A stretch of DNA of 7,686 bases from Planctomycetota bacterium (GTDB lineage: Bacteria > Planctomycetota > Planctomycetia > Pirellulales > Pirellulaceae): positions 1 to 7,686 of the forward strand of contig JAHWKS010000231.1 of NCBI GenBank assembly GCA_019347795.1. Direction: 5' to 3'. The position numbers were made by a program, and so were the translations under genes. Shown here piece after piece: positions 1-6,874 of the stretch; within the stretch, counting starts at the first letter, position 1, and each line of letters opens with the position of its first letter. The notes under the pieces are model-generated. The model ran no database searches. It saw nothing but the letters and a program-made list of their open reading frames with translations, and was not told where the DNA came from.

Positions 1-3000
1 GAGTGACGACGTCGGCCGCGCGTTGTTGCGGGCGGCGTCGGGGAACATCTGCTCGAACATCTCGTTCAATCCGGGGAATGTCTCCGTGCGGAGCGACGGG
101 TTCTCCAGCGGACCGGTGACGTGGATCAACAAGAGTCCTCGCCCCGCCTCACGGAACACCGGCGCCACGAGGTCCCCTATCAAAGGAATCGGCGAATCGC
201 TGCGGCCGACCTGCACGAAAAGCCGGAGTTTCAGCTCCCGCTCCAGGCTCATCTCCCCCGCGCCCCACAGGCTTACCGCGTCGCCGGTAAAATCGATGCG
301 ATCGAAGTAGAGGTGCTCGCCCTGAATGCGGTAATCGATATTGCTGGTGGTGAAGGCGGTCGTGTCGGGAGGCTGAAGCCGCAGCACTTTCAGGAGCGAA
401 ACCATCACCGGCAGTTGATACACGTCCGCGTCGCGGAGCCGCACCACCCCGTCGCCCCGCCAGGTGTGCGGACCATGGCTCGTGCCGGCCAGCCGCAGCG
501 TCGTGAGCACCTTGCCGGAGAGCGGCTTCGTCTGACCCGTCAACTCGCGGGTGATGGTGCGCAGGTCGCCGTCGATCAGCGTCCCCTGGACGGCGAACTC
601 TCCCTCGCCGGCGAGCGAGCACCGCACGTCGGCCTGCATCACGCCTCCCAGCGTCTGCGCGGTAAGCGGCCGCGGAGGCGGCTCGCCCTCCCGGGCCGGA
701 GTCCAGGCGCCGAACATCGCCCGCGTGTTATCGAGGTAGAGCGGCCCCTCGAGTTGCACCAACTGCACGCCTTTGTAGAAGAGCGAATCGATGTCGAGCT
801 GTCCGCGGCTGCTGAAGTTCGTTCCATCCGACTGGCCGACCATCCGCACCCCGCCGTGGACATCCTCCAGCATGACGCCCGCCTTGAGATGACCGCCGAC
901 CGTTTCGCACCTCACGTCCCAGCGGGAGGAGGGCCTCTCGCCGTCGCGGCCGGATCCGGCGAACTCGACCCATCCCCGCAGCGAGAGCGGACCGGTGGGC
1001 GAGAGCCTTCCCACGGCGCCGGCCAATCCGGGAGGCAGCGCCTCGGCCAGGTCGCGGTCGTAGTGCAACCGATCCGCCGTGAGCTGCTCCAAGACGAGGC
1101 GCCAGGGCCCGGCCCTCGACGTCGATACCCGCCCCGCCGCGGAGAAGCGGGAATCCCCGTGCTCCGCGTGCAGCCCGCGGAGCTCGATCTCGCCGTCGCG
1201 AAAGTGCACCGCGCCGGTGACGTTGTCGAGCCGGAATGGGAACCACGTGGGGACGATCGAAATCGGCCGCCGATCCACCGTCTGCGGCTGATTGGGCCAG
1301 CGGATCGCCTGCACGTCCAAAGATAGTTCCCGCTGCGGCGTGCTAAACGTCACATTCGCCTTCAACTGGTCCACCACGCCGCGCGGCCGGAGTTTTGTCC
1401 AAAGCTCCTGCGCCTTCGGCGAGAGCGCGTATCGCAGCTCATCGTCCAGCGGAACTTGCTCTGCAGTGAAGTGGAAGGCCAGCCGGCTGCCGCCGCCGGT
1501 CGGCGCCCAGTCGCCGTGGCAGGCGATGTGAGCGCCGGCGTTCCAGCCCTCCAGGTCTCGGAACTCCCACCGCCCGTCGCGCAGCTCGAGCGTTCCTTGG
1601 ACCTTGTCGATCGGGTAGGGGAACTTCTCGTGCTTAATCGAACAGTTGTGCAGGTGGACGAGGAATCGCTTCTCGAACTTCTCCGCCCGCGGGTCCGCCT
1701 TCTCGAGCCGTCCCCAGAACGTTGCGGCGCCGCGGGGAGAGAAAGCGGCAACCACGTCCCGCCCTTTCTCGTTCAGGGCCGCCAGCAGTTGATCGTTGAG
1801 CGGGATCGGCCCCTGCGACGTGAACTCCAGCCAGCCGGTCATCGCGGGACCGGGGTCAGCGAACTTCCCATCCAGCCGCACGTACTGGCCGCTGGCCATC
1901 GCCAGCACGCTGAGCGACACCTCATCCCCCGCGAGTTCGACCCGCCCCGCGCCGCGATGCAGCCGGTACGGAAACTTTTCGTGGGCGAAGGAGACGTCCA
2001 GCAATTCGACCAACGCCTGCGGGCGCCACGCGCCGTGCTCGAATGCGAGCGTGATGTCGGCATTGATGACGCCGCTCGGCTGAAGCTGGTCCCATAGCGC
2101 GGGAACGCCGGCCGGCAACGACTGGAACAGCTTCGCATCGAGCGGCGCCTCGCGGGTGACCACGCGCAGCGTTTGGACGCTCTCGGGCGCGAAGCCTTGA
2201 CGGTGGTAGCTGATCTCCAACGCCGCCGGACCGCAGCGGGCCCGGGCGTCGTCGATTCGCAACTGCTGGCAATCGTAGTAGAGATCTCCGTGGAAGTCGG
2301 TGATCGCGTACGGGAGGCGAGGGTCGGCGATGCGGCCGTCCTGGAACTCGCCCGCGACGACAAATCGCCAGGGAAACTCGCCCGCCGGCTGGTTGGCCGC
2401 CGCAAACCGAAAGCTGGATCGGCCTTGAATCGTCGTTCCCGCCGGCAAGCGCTCGGTCAACGTGCGCGGCAGCGACCGCCAGAGCTCGGGCGAGAGATCG
2501 AGACTCTCCACATTCCCGCGGCACGACCATTGCCCGTCGCTCTCGCGAATGGCGGCGGCCAGCTCGACGCGGCGGAAGTGGTCGGAAGAGAAGGCGCCGC
2601 GAATCTGCATGGCGGGCGAATCGTCGCCGGCCGGCGTCATGTCGAGGTGGATGTCGCGGAGAATGATCGGAGCGGCGCCTCCCGCCGCGGGATCGACAAT
2701 CTCGGCGACGGCGTTCTCGATCCGCACGGGAGGCGGCGTTTCGCTGAACTGCGGCGGCGGCCAGAGCGGCGTCGCGCTCCACGTCCCGTCTTCCCGCCGC
2801 ACGGCGTTGACTTTCAACCCGCGCAGCACCAGTTGCTCAACGAGGACGTCCCCCATCATCACGCCCGAAAGAGGCGTCTTGCTGGCGGCGAAGATCTCTT
2901 CCACGTACGCCAGCTCGCCGTGATCGTGGCGGCCGGCGGGATCAACCACCGAGACGCCGCGGATGCGGATCCCCTGGCCGTCGAACCAGCGGGCCGAGCG

Positions 3001-3159
3001 CACGTGAACCGACAAGCCGGGATAGTGCGCGCGAAAGCGGCGCTCGACTTCCGCCCGAATCTCCTCATCTACGCGGCCTCGCAGATACAGCGCGCACACC
3101 GCCCCCGCCAGCCCCACCAGGGCGACGACAACGAGCAGTTGGCGAAATCGGCGAAGCAT
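1..3159 (-). CDS. Large AsmA-like C-terminal domain protein (3' end outside window)
   Basis: The frame is open for 1,053 codons from ATG at 3159 to the left edge, with no stop, so the C-terminus lies outside the window. Residues 1-7 are basic (MLRRFRQ) and about 8-26 form one hydrophobic segment, giving an N-terminal signal anchor with a large periplasmic body. That body is beta-rich, with recurring F/L-P-Y/F blocks near residues 284, 398, 515, 642 and 795. Residues about 850-1030 resemble the AsmA_2 C-terminal region: QLPVMVSLLKVL near 915-926, then alternating strands, then a VTGPLENPSLRTE ending. AsmA/TamB-like proteins act in envelope biogenesis and inter-membrane lipid transport; no specific role can be read here. 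The start follows the glycosyltransferase stop by 1 nt (TGA-C-ATG). No Shine-Dalgarno precedes it, so translational coupling is likely. The C-terminal pattern suggests the true end is close to the edge. The family is fairly sure, the function is not. Confidence 0.85.
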   Translation of the reverse strand, partial: MLRRFRQLLVVVALVGLAGAVCALYLRGRVDEEIRAEVERRFRAHYPGLSVHVRSARWFDGQGIRIRGVSVVDPAGRHDHGELAYVEEIFAASKTPLSGVMMGDVLVEQLVLRGLKVNAVRREDGTWSATPLWPPPQFSETPPPVRIENAVAEIVDPAAGGAAPIILRDIHLDMTPAGDDSPAMQIRGAFSSDHFRRVELAAAIRESDGQWSCRGNVESLDLSPELWRSLPRTLTERLPAGTTIQGRSSFRFAAANQPAGEFPWRFVVAGEFQDGRIADPRLPYAITDFHGDLYYDCQQLRIDDARARCGPAALEISYHRQGFAPESVQTLRVVTREAPLDAKLFQSLPAGVPALWDQLQPSGVINADITLAFEHGAWRPQALVELLDVSFAHEKFPYRLHRGAGRVELAGDEVSLSVLAMASGQYVRLDGKFADPGPAMTGWLEFTSQGPIPLNDQLLAALNEKGRDVVAAFSPRGAATFWGRLEKADPRAEKFEKRFLVHLHNCSIKHEKFPYPIDKVQGTLELRDGRWEFRDLEGWNAGAHIACHGDWAPTGGGSRLAFHFTAEQVPLDDELRYALSPKAQELWTKLRPRGVVDQLKANVTFSTPQRELSLDVQAIRWPNQPQTVDRRPISIVPTWFPFRLDNVTGAVHFRDGEIELRGLHAEHGDSRFSAAGRVSTSRAGPWRLVLEQLTADRLHYDRDLAEALPPGLAGAVGRLSPTGPLSLRGWVEFAGSGRDGERPSSRWDVRCETVGGHLKAGVMLEDVHGGVRMVGQSDGTNFSSRGQLDIDSLFYKGVQLVQLEGPLYLDNTRAMFGAWTPAREGEPPPRPLTAQTLGGVMQADVRCSLAGEGEFAVQGTLIDGDLRTITRELTGQTKPLSGKVLTTLRLAGTSHGPHTWRGDGVVRLRDADVYQLPVMVSLLKVLRLQPPDTTAFTTSNIDYRIQGEHLYFDRIDFTGDAVSLWGAGEMSLERELKLRLFVQVGRSDSPIPLIGDLVAPVFREAGRGLLLIHVTGPLENPSLRTETFPGLNEMFEQMFPDAARNNARPTSSL

Positions 3160-3160
3160 G

Positions 3161-4459
3161 TCAGGAGCGGCCGGGTGAGGCCGGATGTTCATGAGCAAGA
3201 GCGCTGCGCCCCGACCACCAACTCGTCAGCACACCCGCGGCGAGGACAATCAGCGACAACATCGCCGGTTGGCGATAGCGAATCGAGCCGACGAAGATCA
3301 CGTGCAGCGCCGTGAAGTAAATCGCCGGCAAGAGGCACAGGACGTATGGCCAGCCGCGGGGCGCAAACCGCCAGGCGCCCCACAGCCCCAACACCAGCAG
3401 CGGCGTGTAACCTATCGCGACGATCAGCCGCAGCCGGATGCTTTGAAACTCGGCGGCGTTGGGCCAGATGTTCCAGATCCGGAGGAGCTTGATCCAGGCC
3501 AACTCCAGCGCGCGCCCCGGGCGCCTCCGCGCCCAATCGAGCGCCGCCTGCCGCAGATGCTCATCGAGTTCCGCCTCCACTTTGGCCGGCGGCAGATCGG
3601 CGGGATACGACTGCCGCAAGCGTCGCTGCAGCTCATCCCCGGGCGCCATGTCGCTGGCGCCGGTCGCCTGCGGCGAAAGCCCGTCATACAGGCTGGCGCC
3701 GACTTGGAGCGTGGTCGGAACGAATCGTCCGACGACGATGTAGTTTCGCACCCACCACGGCGCCATCGTCGCCGCAAGCGCCGCGAGCATCATGATCCCG
3801 AGCCGTGCATGCTTCATCCTCGCGCGCGAGCCGATGAGTCCGATCGCCAGCGCAAAGGGGGTGAACAGCAGCCAGCTCGGCCGCATCAGCGTGGCGGCGC
3901 CGGCGGCGACGCCTCCGGCGAGCGACCAAAACGTCGCCGTTCGGCGATCATCAGACTTCCAGGCCTTCGTCCAGACGATCAACTGGAGGAGCATCAGCGG
4001 GCAGAACGGCGCCTCGCTCAGGACGAAGACGCTCATCGCCACGGCGCCGGGGTAAATCGCGCCCAGCGTCGCCGCCGCGAGCGCGGTCCGCGCGTCGAAA
4101 CACGTCCACGCCAACCCCGCCACGCCGGCCACCGCAAGCGTTCCCAGCATCGCGCCGAGCACGCGGGCGGCCATCGTCGGCGGCTCCCCCGTATACATCA
4201 AGAACAGCGGCGCCAGCACGAGCGGATACCCCGGTGTGCGAAACACGCGCGGCCCGTTCTCGCCATATTCGTACGGTCCGCCGCGGGCGATCGACTCCGC
4301 CAACACCCAATAGCTTTGACTATCGCCGAACCCGAATTGCACGCCCTCGGGCAGCCGCGACTCCCACCACGCCGCGGCTGCCAGCCGCACCGCCAGCGCG
4401 GCGCCCAACAGGAGCGTCATCAGCAATGCGAACCGCACCGGCGGCCTCAATCGCGCCAT
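3161..4459 (-). CDS. Multi-pass GT-C glycosyltransferase, family 39 / PMT_2-like
   Basis: This 432-residue integral membrane protein would transfer a sugar from a polyprenyl-phosphate donor on the outer face of the inner membrane; the acceptor is unknown. Seen in the sequence: a basic N-terminus (MARLRPPVRF), a first membrane segment at about 9-30, then a periplasmic loop with GDSQSYW (45-51), whose Asp46 fits the catalytic acid of GT-C enzymes. Next come RVFRTPGYPL (71-80), SEAPF (148-152), RPSWLLF (193-199), APWWVRNY (233-240) and SIRYRQP (392-398), all typical of ArnT/PMT_2-like bacterial transferases, with about eight to ten hydrophobic stretches. A soluble loop covers about 250-320. The length is on the short side for the family, without an extended C-terminal domain. 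The chosen ATG has GGGAGGAG just upstream, though its core is only 3 nt from the ATG; Met15 is an alternative start. It is the first gene of a leftward unit with the AsmA-like gene. Confidence 0.87.
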   Translation of the reverse strand: MARLRPPVRFALLMTLLLGAALAVRLAAAAWWESRLPEGVQFGFGDSQSYWVLAESIARGGPYEYGENGPRVFRTPGYPLVLAPLFLMYTGEPPTMAARVLGAMLGTLAVAGVAGLAWTCFDARTALAAATLGAIYPGAVAMSVFVLSEAPFCPLMLLQLIVWTKAWKSDDRRTATFWSLAGGVAAGAATLMRPSWLLFTPFALAIGLIGSRARMKHARLGIMMLAALAATMAPWWVRNYIVVGRFVPTTLQVGASLYDGLSPQATGASDMAPGDELQRRLRQSYPADLPPAKVEAELDEHLRQAALDWARRRPGRALELAWIKLLRIWNIWPNAAEFQSIRLRLIVAIGYTPLLVLGLWGAWRFAPRGWPYVLCLLPAIYFTALHVIFVGSIRYRQPAMLSLIVLAAGVLTSWWSGRSALAHEHPASPGRS

Positions 4460-4460
4460 A

Positions 4461-4468
4461 CTCCTCCC
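4461..4468 (-). promoter_or_regulatory. Ribosome-binding site of the glycosyltransferase gene
   Basis: On the minus strand GGGAGGAG is followed by one T and then ATG at 4459. The match to the anti-Shine-Dalgarno sequence is strong, but the GGAGG core is only 3 nt from the ATG, closer than the usual 5-9 nt. This supports a start in this area while leaving a slightly downstream start (TTG codon 4 or GTG codon 8) possible. Confidence 0.6.
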
Positions 4469-4483
4469 AACGTAAACTGCGGG

Positions 4484-4512
4484 ATCGTAAGGACCGCGAA
4501 GAAATGGGTCAA
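4484..4512 (-). promoter_or_regulatory. Sigma-70-like promoter for the glycosyltransferase-AsmA unit
   Basis: Read on the minus strand, TTGACC (4512-4507) is followed by 17 nt and TACGAT (4489-4484). Five of six bases match consensus in the -35 element and four of six in the -10, at the optimal spacing, in GC-rich surroundings where this is uncommon. The predicted transcript would start near 4477, giving a leader of about 18 nt that contains just the ribosome-binding site. This is inferred from sequence only. Confidence 0.55.
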
Positions 4513-4551
4513 GGTCGCACCGGTTGAGAGGAGAAGGCGCCGTCGATGTGG

Positions 4552-4557
4552 TAAGCT
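4552..4557 (+). promoter_or_regulatory. Possible -10 element (TAAGCT) giving a leaderless GTPase transcript
   Basis: TAAGCT fits the TANNNT -10 pattern and ends exactly 7 nt before the ATG at 4565, so transcription would begin at the start codon. No Shine-Dalgarno lies at a normal distance from this ATG; the only purine-rich stretch, GAGAGGAGAAGG, is about 28 nt away. There is no -35 at proper spacing: TTGAGA at 4524 is 22 nt from TAAGCT, and at 17 nt it would face the poor TGTGGT. A weak call. Confidence 0.25.
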
Positions 4558-4564
4558 GGGCGGC

Positions 4565-5725
4565 ATGAGCGGCTTGTCCACCATTGAGACGCTCGTGTGC
4601 GAGTTGACGCCGCCCGGCCGCGGCGCCGTGGCAAGCGTCGCGGTTGCGGGCGAAGCCGGCGGCGAACTGGTCGAGCGGTTCTTTCGCTCCGCATCGGGAA
4701 AGCGGTTGAGCGAGCTTCCACTCGGCCGCGTCGTCTACGGGCGATGGCTTGCGGAAGGAGACGGCGCGAGCGAGGCGGCGGTCGGCGAGGGAGTTGTCGT
4801 TTGTCGAGTGGACCCGCGTCGCGTGGAGATTCACTGCCACGGCGGGAGGGCGGCTGCGGCGGCGATCCGCCAGTCGCTGACATCCGCGGGATGCTCCGAC
4901 GTCGATTGGCGCCGCTGGCTGGCGGCGATTGAGCCGGACCCGATCGCTGCGGACGCTCACGCCGCGTTAGCCGAAGCCCGCACGCGTCGGGCGGCCGCCA
5001 TCCTTCTCGACCAGCACGCCGGCGCGCTGCGGAAAGCGGTGAGGAACGTGTTAGCGGAAGTGGAGGCGCACAACGCAGACGGCGCCAAGCAACGGCTGGA
5101 CGATCTCCTCCGGTTCGCTCCACTGGGGCGCCGTTTGATCCGGCCGTGGCGCGTGGTGCTGGCGGGCCGGCCGAACGTTGGGAAGAGCAGCTTGATCAAC
5201 GCGCTGCTTGGGTTTCGCCGCGCGATTGTCCACGACCTTCCCGGCGTTACACGGGACGTGCTCACCGCCCAGACGGCGCTGGACGGCTGGCCCGTGGAGT
5301 TGGCCGACACGGCGGGCATTCGCGAGAGCGGCGATGTGCTCGAGGCCGCCGGAATCGCCGGCGCCCGCCGCGAGTTGTCCGCCGCCGATGTTGTGGTGCT
5401 CGTGTTCGACGCGGGTCAGGCCTGGTCCGCCGAGGATGACCTCCTCCACGGTGCGGCGCTGGAGGCAATCACCGTTCATAACAAGTGCGATCTCCAATCG
5501 CGGAGGGATGACCGTCCTGCGGGGATTTCGACGTGCGCCCTTTCCGGCGAAGGATTGCCTGATCTCAAATCAGCCATCATTCGGCGAATCGCGCCGCATG
5601 CTCCGCCGCCGGGCGGTGCGGTTCCTTTCACGTCGCGTCAGATTGAAGCTTTGCGAGACGCACGGCGCCGGCTGGACGAAGGCGACTTGAGTTCGGCGGC
5701 CGCCGGATTGAGAAGTCTACTTTAG
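4565..5725 (+). CDS. Divergent, C-terminally shortened MnmE/TrmE-like GTPase
   Basis: This 386-residue protein has MnmE architecture. The N-terminal domain has TPPGRG (15-20) and VEIHCHGG (87-94). A helical segment with an inserted TrmE-type G domain follows: GRPNVGKSS (201-209, P-loop), TRD (229-231, switch I), DTAG (248-251), NKCD (306-309) and SGEGL (327-331). MnmE works with MnmG to modify the wobble uridine of some tRNAs. This copy departs from that enzyme. The SYTGED stretch before the CHGG motif is absent, the FTxRAFxNGKxDLxxAEA block after it is replaced (about 109-135), and the protein stops shortly after the G domain (FTSRQIEALRDARRRLDEG, then about 15 residues). It therefore lacks the last helices and the C-terminal C-I/V-G-K cysteine. 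The G domain looks intact, so a live GTPase is likely, but canonical tRNA modification is doubtful; it may be a paralogue with another job. The ATG opens the homology directly. It is followed 11 nt later by nnrD. Confidence 0.85.
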   Translation: MSGLSTIETLVCELTPPGRGAVASVAVAGEAGGELVERFFRSASGKRLSELPLGRVVYGRWLAEGDGASEAAVGEGVVVCRVDPRRVEIHCHGGRAAAAAIRQSLTSAGCSDVDWRRWLAAIEPDPIAADAHAALAEARTRRAAAILLDQHAGALRKAVRNVLAEVEAHNADGAKQRLDDLLRFAPLGRRLIRPWRVVLAGRPNVGKSSLINALLGFRRAIVHDLPGVTRDVLTAQTALDGWPVELADTAGIRESGDVLEAAGIAGARRELSAADVVVLVFDAGQAWSAEDDLLHGAALEAITVHNKCDLQSRRDDRPAGISTCALSGEGLPDLKSAIIRRIAPHAPPPGGAVPFTSRQIEALRDARRRLDEGDLSSAAAGLRSLL

Positions 5726-5730
5726 GGGGA
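5724..5730 (+). promoter_or_regulatory. nnrD ribosome-binding site overlapping the GTPase stop codon
   Basis: AGGGGGA starts inside the TAG stop of the GTPase gene (5723-5725) and sits 6 nt before the ATG at 5737. It fixes the nnrD start. The overlap with the stop codon indicates that the two genes are cotranscribed and probably translationally linked. Confidence 0.75.
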
Positions 5731-5736
5731 TCGAGA

Positions 5737-6585
5737 ATGAATGAAGCGTTGCCGCGTTTGGCGCCGCGGGCCGCCGACAGCCACAAGGGCGACTTCGGCC
5801 GGGCCTTGCTGATCGGAGGCTCGCGGGGCATGACCGGCGCGATCGCGCTTGCCGGCATGGCTGCGCTCCGCGGCGGGGCGGGACTGGTGAAACTGGCCGT
5901 TTCCGAGGCCTGTGTGGACACGGTGGCCAGTTTCGAGCCATCGTACATGACCGTGCCGCTCCCCTGCGACGGCGACGGCCGCATCTCCGGCGCCGCGAAA
6001 GTTCGGCTGGAGGCAGCGGCCGAGGAGGCAACCTGCGTCGCCTGCGGGCCGGGGTTGGGACAGAGCGACGAACTGTTCGCCCTGGTGGAGTGGCTTTACA
6101 CGACGCTCGACAAGCCGCTCGTGATCGACGCCGATGGATTAAATCTCCTGGCGAAGCGTTCGGACCCGCTGGCGGGCGCCGGCGGGCCGCGAATCCTCAC
6201 GCCGCACCCCGGCGAGTTCCGAAGACTCATCGGCGGAGAGAAACTGGGCCAGGACGAGGCGCGGGAGCGGGCGGTCCAATTGGCCGACCAGCACGGCGTC
6301 GTCCTCGTCCTCAAGGGTCATCGGACGTTGATCACCGACGGCCGAACACAACATCGCAACGCAACCGGAAACCCCGGAATGGCGACCGGCGGGACCGGCG
6401 ACGTGCTGATCGGTCTGATTACAGCCATCCTCGGGCAGGGACTCCCGCCGCTTGACGCCGCCCGGCTGGCCGTCCATATTCACGGCCGGGCGGGCGACCT
6501 GGCCGCCGAGACGCTGGGGCAGGTAGGCATGATCGCCCGCGACCTGGTGACCCATCTTCCGCAAGCCCTGCGCGAGGTGTCTTAA
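5737..6585 (+). CDS. nnrD: ADP-dependent NAD(P)H-hydrate dehydratase
   Basis: This 282-residue enzyme repairs hydrated, inactive NADH or NADPH (the S-form of NAD(P)HX) by an ADP-dependent dehydration in the cytoplasm. It has the ribokinase-like YjeF C-terminal/CARKD fold. Motifs in order: HKGDFGRALLIGGS (16-29), GPGLG (104-108), DADGLNLLA (131-139), LTPHPGE (154-160), VLKGHRT (191-197), NATGNPGMATGGTGD (208-222, nucleotide-binding loop with the catalytic Asp222) and HGRAGDLAAE (249-258). All conserved blocks are present and the length is normal for a stand-alone dehydratase. Many bacteria fuse it to the NAD(P)HX epimerase NnrE; here there is no epimerase domain, so NnrE would have to be encoded elsewhere. 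A clear Shine-Dalgarno supports the ATG. It is the second gene of a pair with the MnmE-like GTPase and is followed by a structured region that probably ends transcription. Confidence 0.96.
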   Translation: MNEALPRLAPRAADSHKGDFGRALLIGGSRGMTGAIALAGMAALRGGAGLVKLAVSEACVDTVASFEPSYMTVPLPCDGDGRISGAAKVRLEAAAEEATCVACGPGLGQSDELFALVEWLYTTLDKPLVIDADGLNLLAKRSDPLAGAGGPRILTPHPGEFRRLIGGEKLGQDEARERAVQLADQHGVVLVLKGHRTLITDGRTQHRNATGNPGMATGGTGDVLIGLITAILGQGLPPLDAARLAVHIHGRAGDLAAETLGQVGMIARDLVTHLPQALREVS

Positions 6586-6586
6586 A

Positions 6587-6671
6587 AAGACGGCTGACGG
6601 ACAGCACGACGACATCCGGCACGAGCCGGGGCGGGCGCGTACGCCGCACCATTCCGCCAGCCGTTTTGTTT
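6587..6671 (+). terminator. Branched inverted-repeat structure after nnrD, possible terminator
   Basis: Bases 6587-6600 pair with 6654-6667 (AAGACGGCTGACGG with CCGCCAGCCGTTTT; one mismatch and one G-U over 14 positions). The closing side runs into TTTTGTTT. The enclosed segment contains a perfect hairpin, CCGGC-ACGA-GCCGG (6616-6629), and a second one with GGCG-CGTA-CGCC at its tip (6631-6647, one bulged G). Together they could form a three-way-junction-like fold. It starts 2 nt after the nnrD stop. The U-rich tail suggests a terminator, but the 81-nt span is much longer than usual, so a structured RNA element is an alternative. Confidence 0.45.
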
Positions 6672-6678
6672 CCTCTTC

Positions 6679-6738
6679 TCATCCGGGAGAAATGCACCCG
6701 CCGTGCCAAACGGTGGAAATCCCATTCATCCCGGTTGA
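6679..6738. other. Long imperfect hairpin in the intergenic gap
   Basis: Nested complementarity forms a nearly continuous 60-nt hairpin. TCA (6679-6681) pairs with TGA (6736-6738), CCGGGA (6683-6688) with TCCCGG (6729-6734), AATG (6691-6694) with CATT (6723-6726), and CCGCCGT (6698-6704) with ACGGTGG (6710-6716), around a GCCAA loop. Interruptions are a T-T pair, a 2x2 mismatch and an asymmetric internal loop. It is not followed by a T-run on either strand, so it does not look like a simple terminator. The strand on which it acts cannot be told. Confidence 0.45.
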
Positions 6739-6874
6739 TGCAGCCGAAATTGGCAGCGGAATGCACAACCGCCTATCGTCAGTTCCCGCAGATGGCCCGG
6801 GGGAAGACAGGTTGGGTTCCGCAGATTCGTCGACGTAACCGGCGATCTGTGAGCGAAGCGGCGAATGCGGGCGC

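Noticed and set aside
121..1326. 401-codon plus-strand open frame
   Set aside because: Antisense to the AsmA-like gene, with Arg/His/Pro-rich composition and no family features.
1922..2782. 286-codon minus-strand open frame
   Set aside because: Same strand but another frame within the AsmA-like gene; Arg/Ala-rich shadow composition.
3185..4564. Open plus-strand frame of 460 codons upstream of and in frame with the GTPase
   Set aside because: It is antisense to the glycosyltransferase, very rich in Arg/Pro/Gln/His, and homology begins exactly at the ATG at 4565. It is a by-product of high GC codon usage on the other strand.
4509..5123. 204-codon minus-strand open frame over the divergent gap and the GTPase N-terminus
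   Set aside because: Arg/Pro-rich shadow of the GTPase frame; it would also overlap the glycosyltransferase promoter.
6739..6874. Possible tRNA or other classical RNA gene in the rest of the gap
   Set aside because: No T-loop GGTTCGA-type motif, acceptor stem or cloverleaf could be found on either strand.
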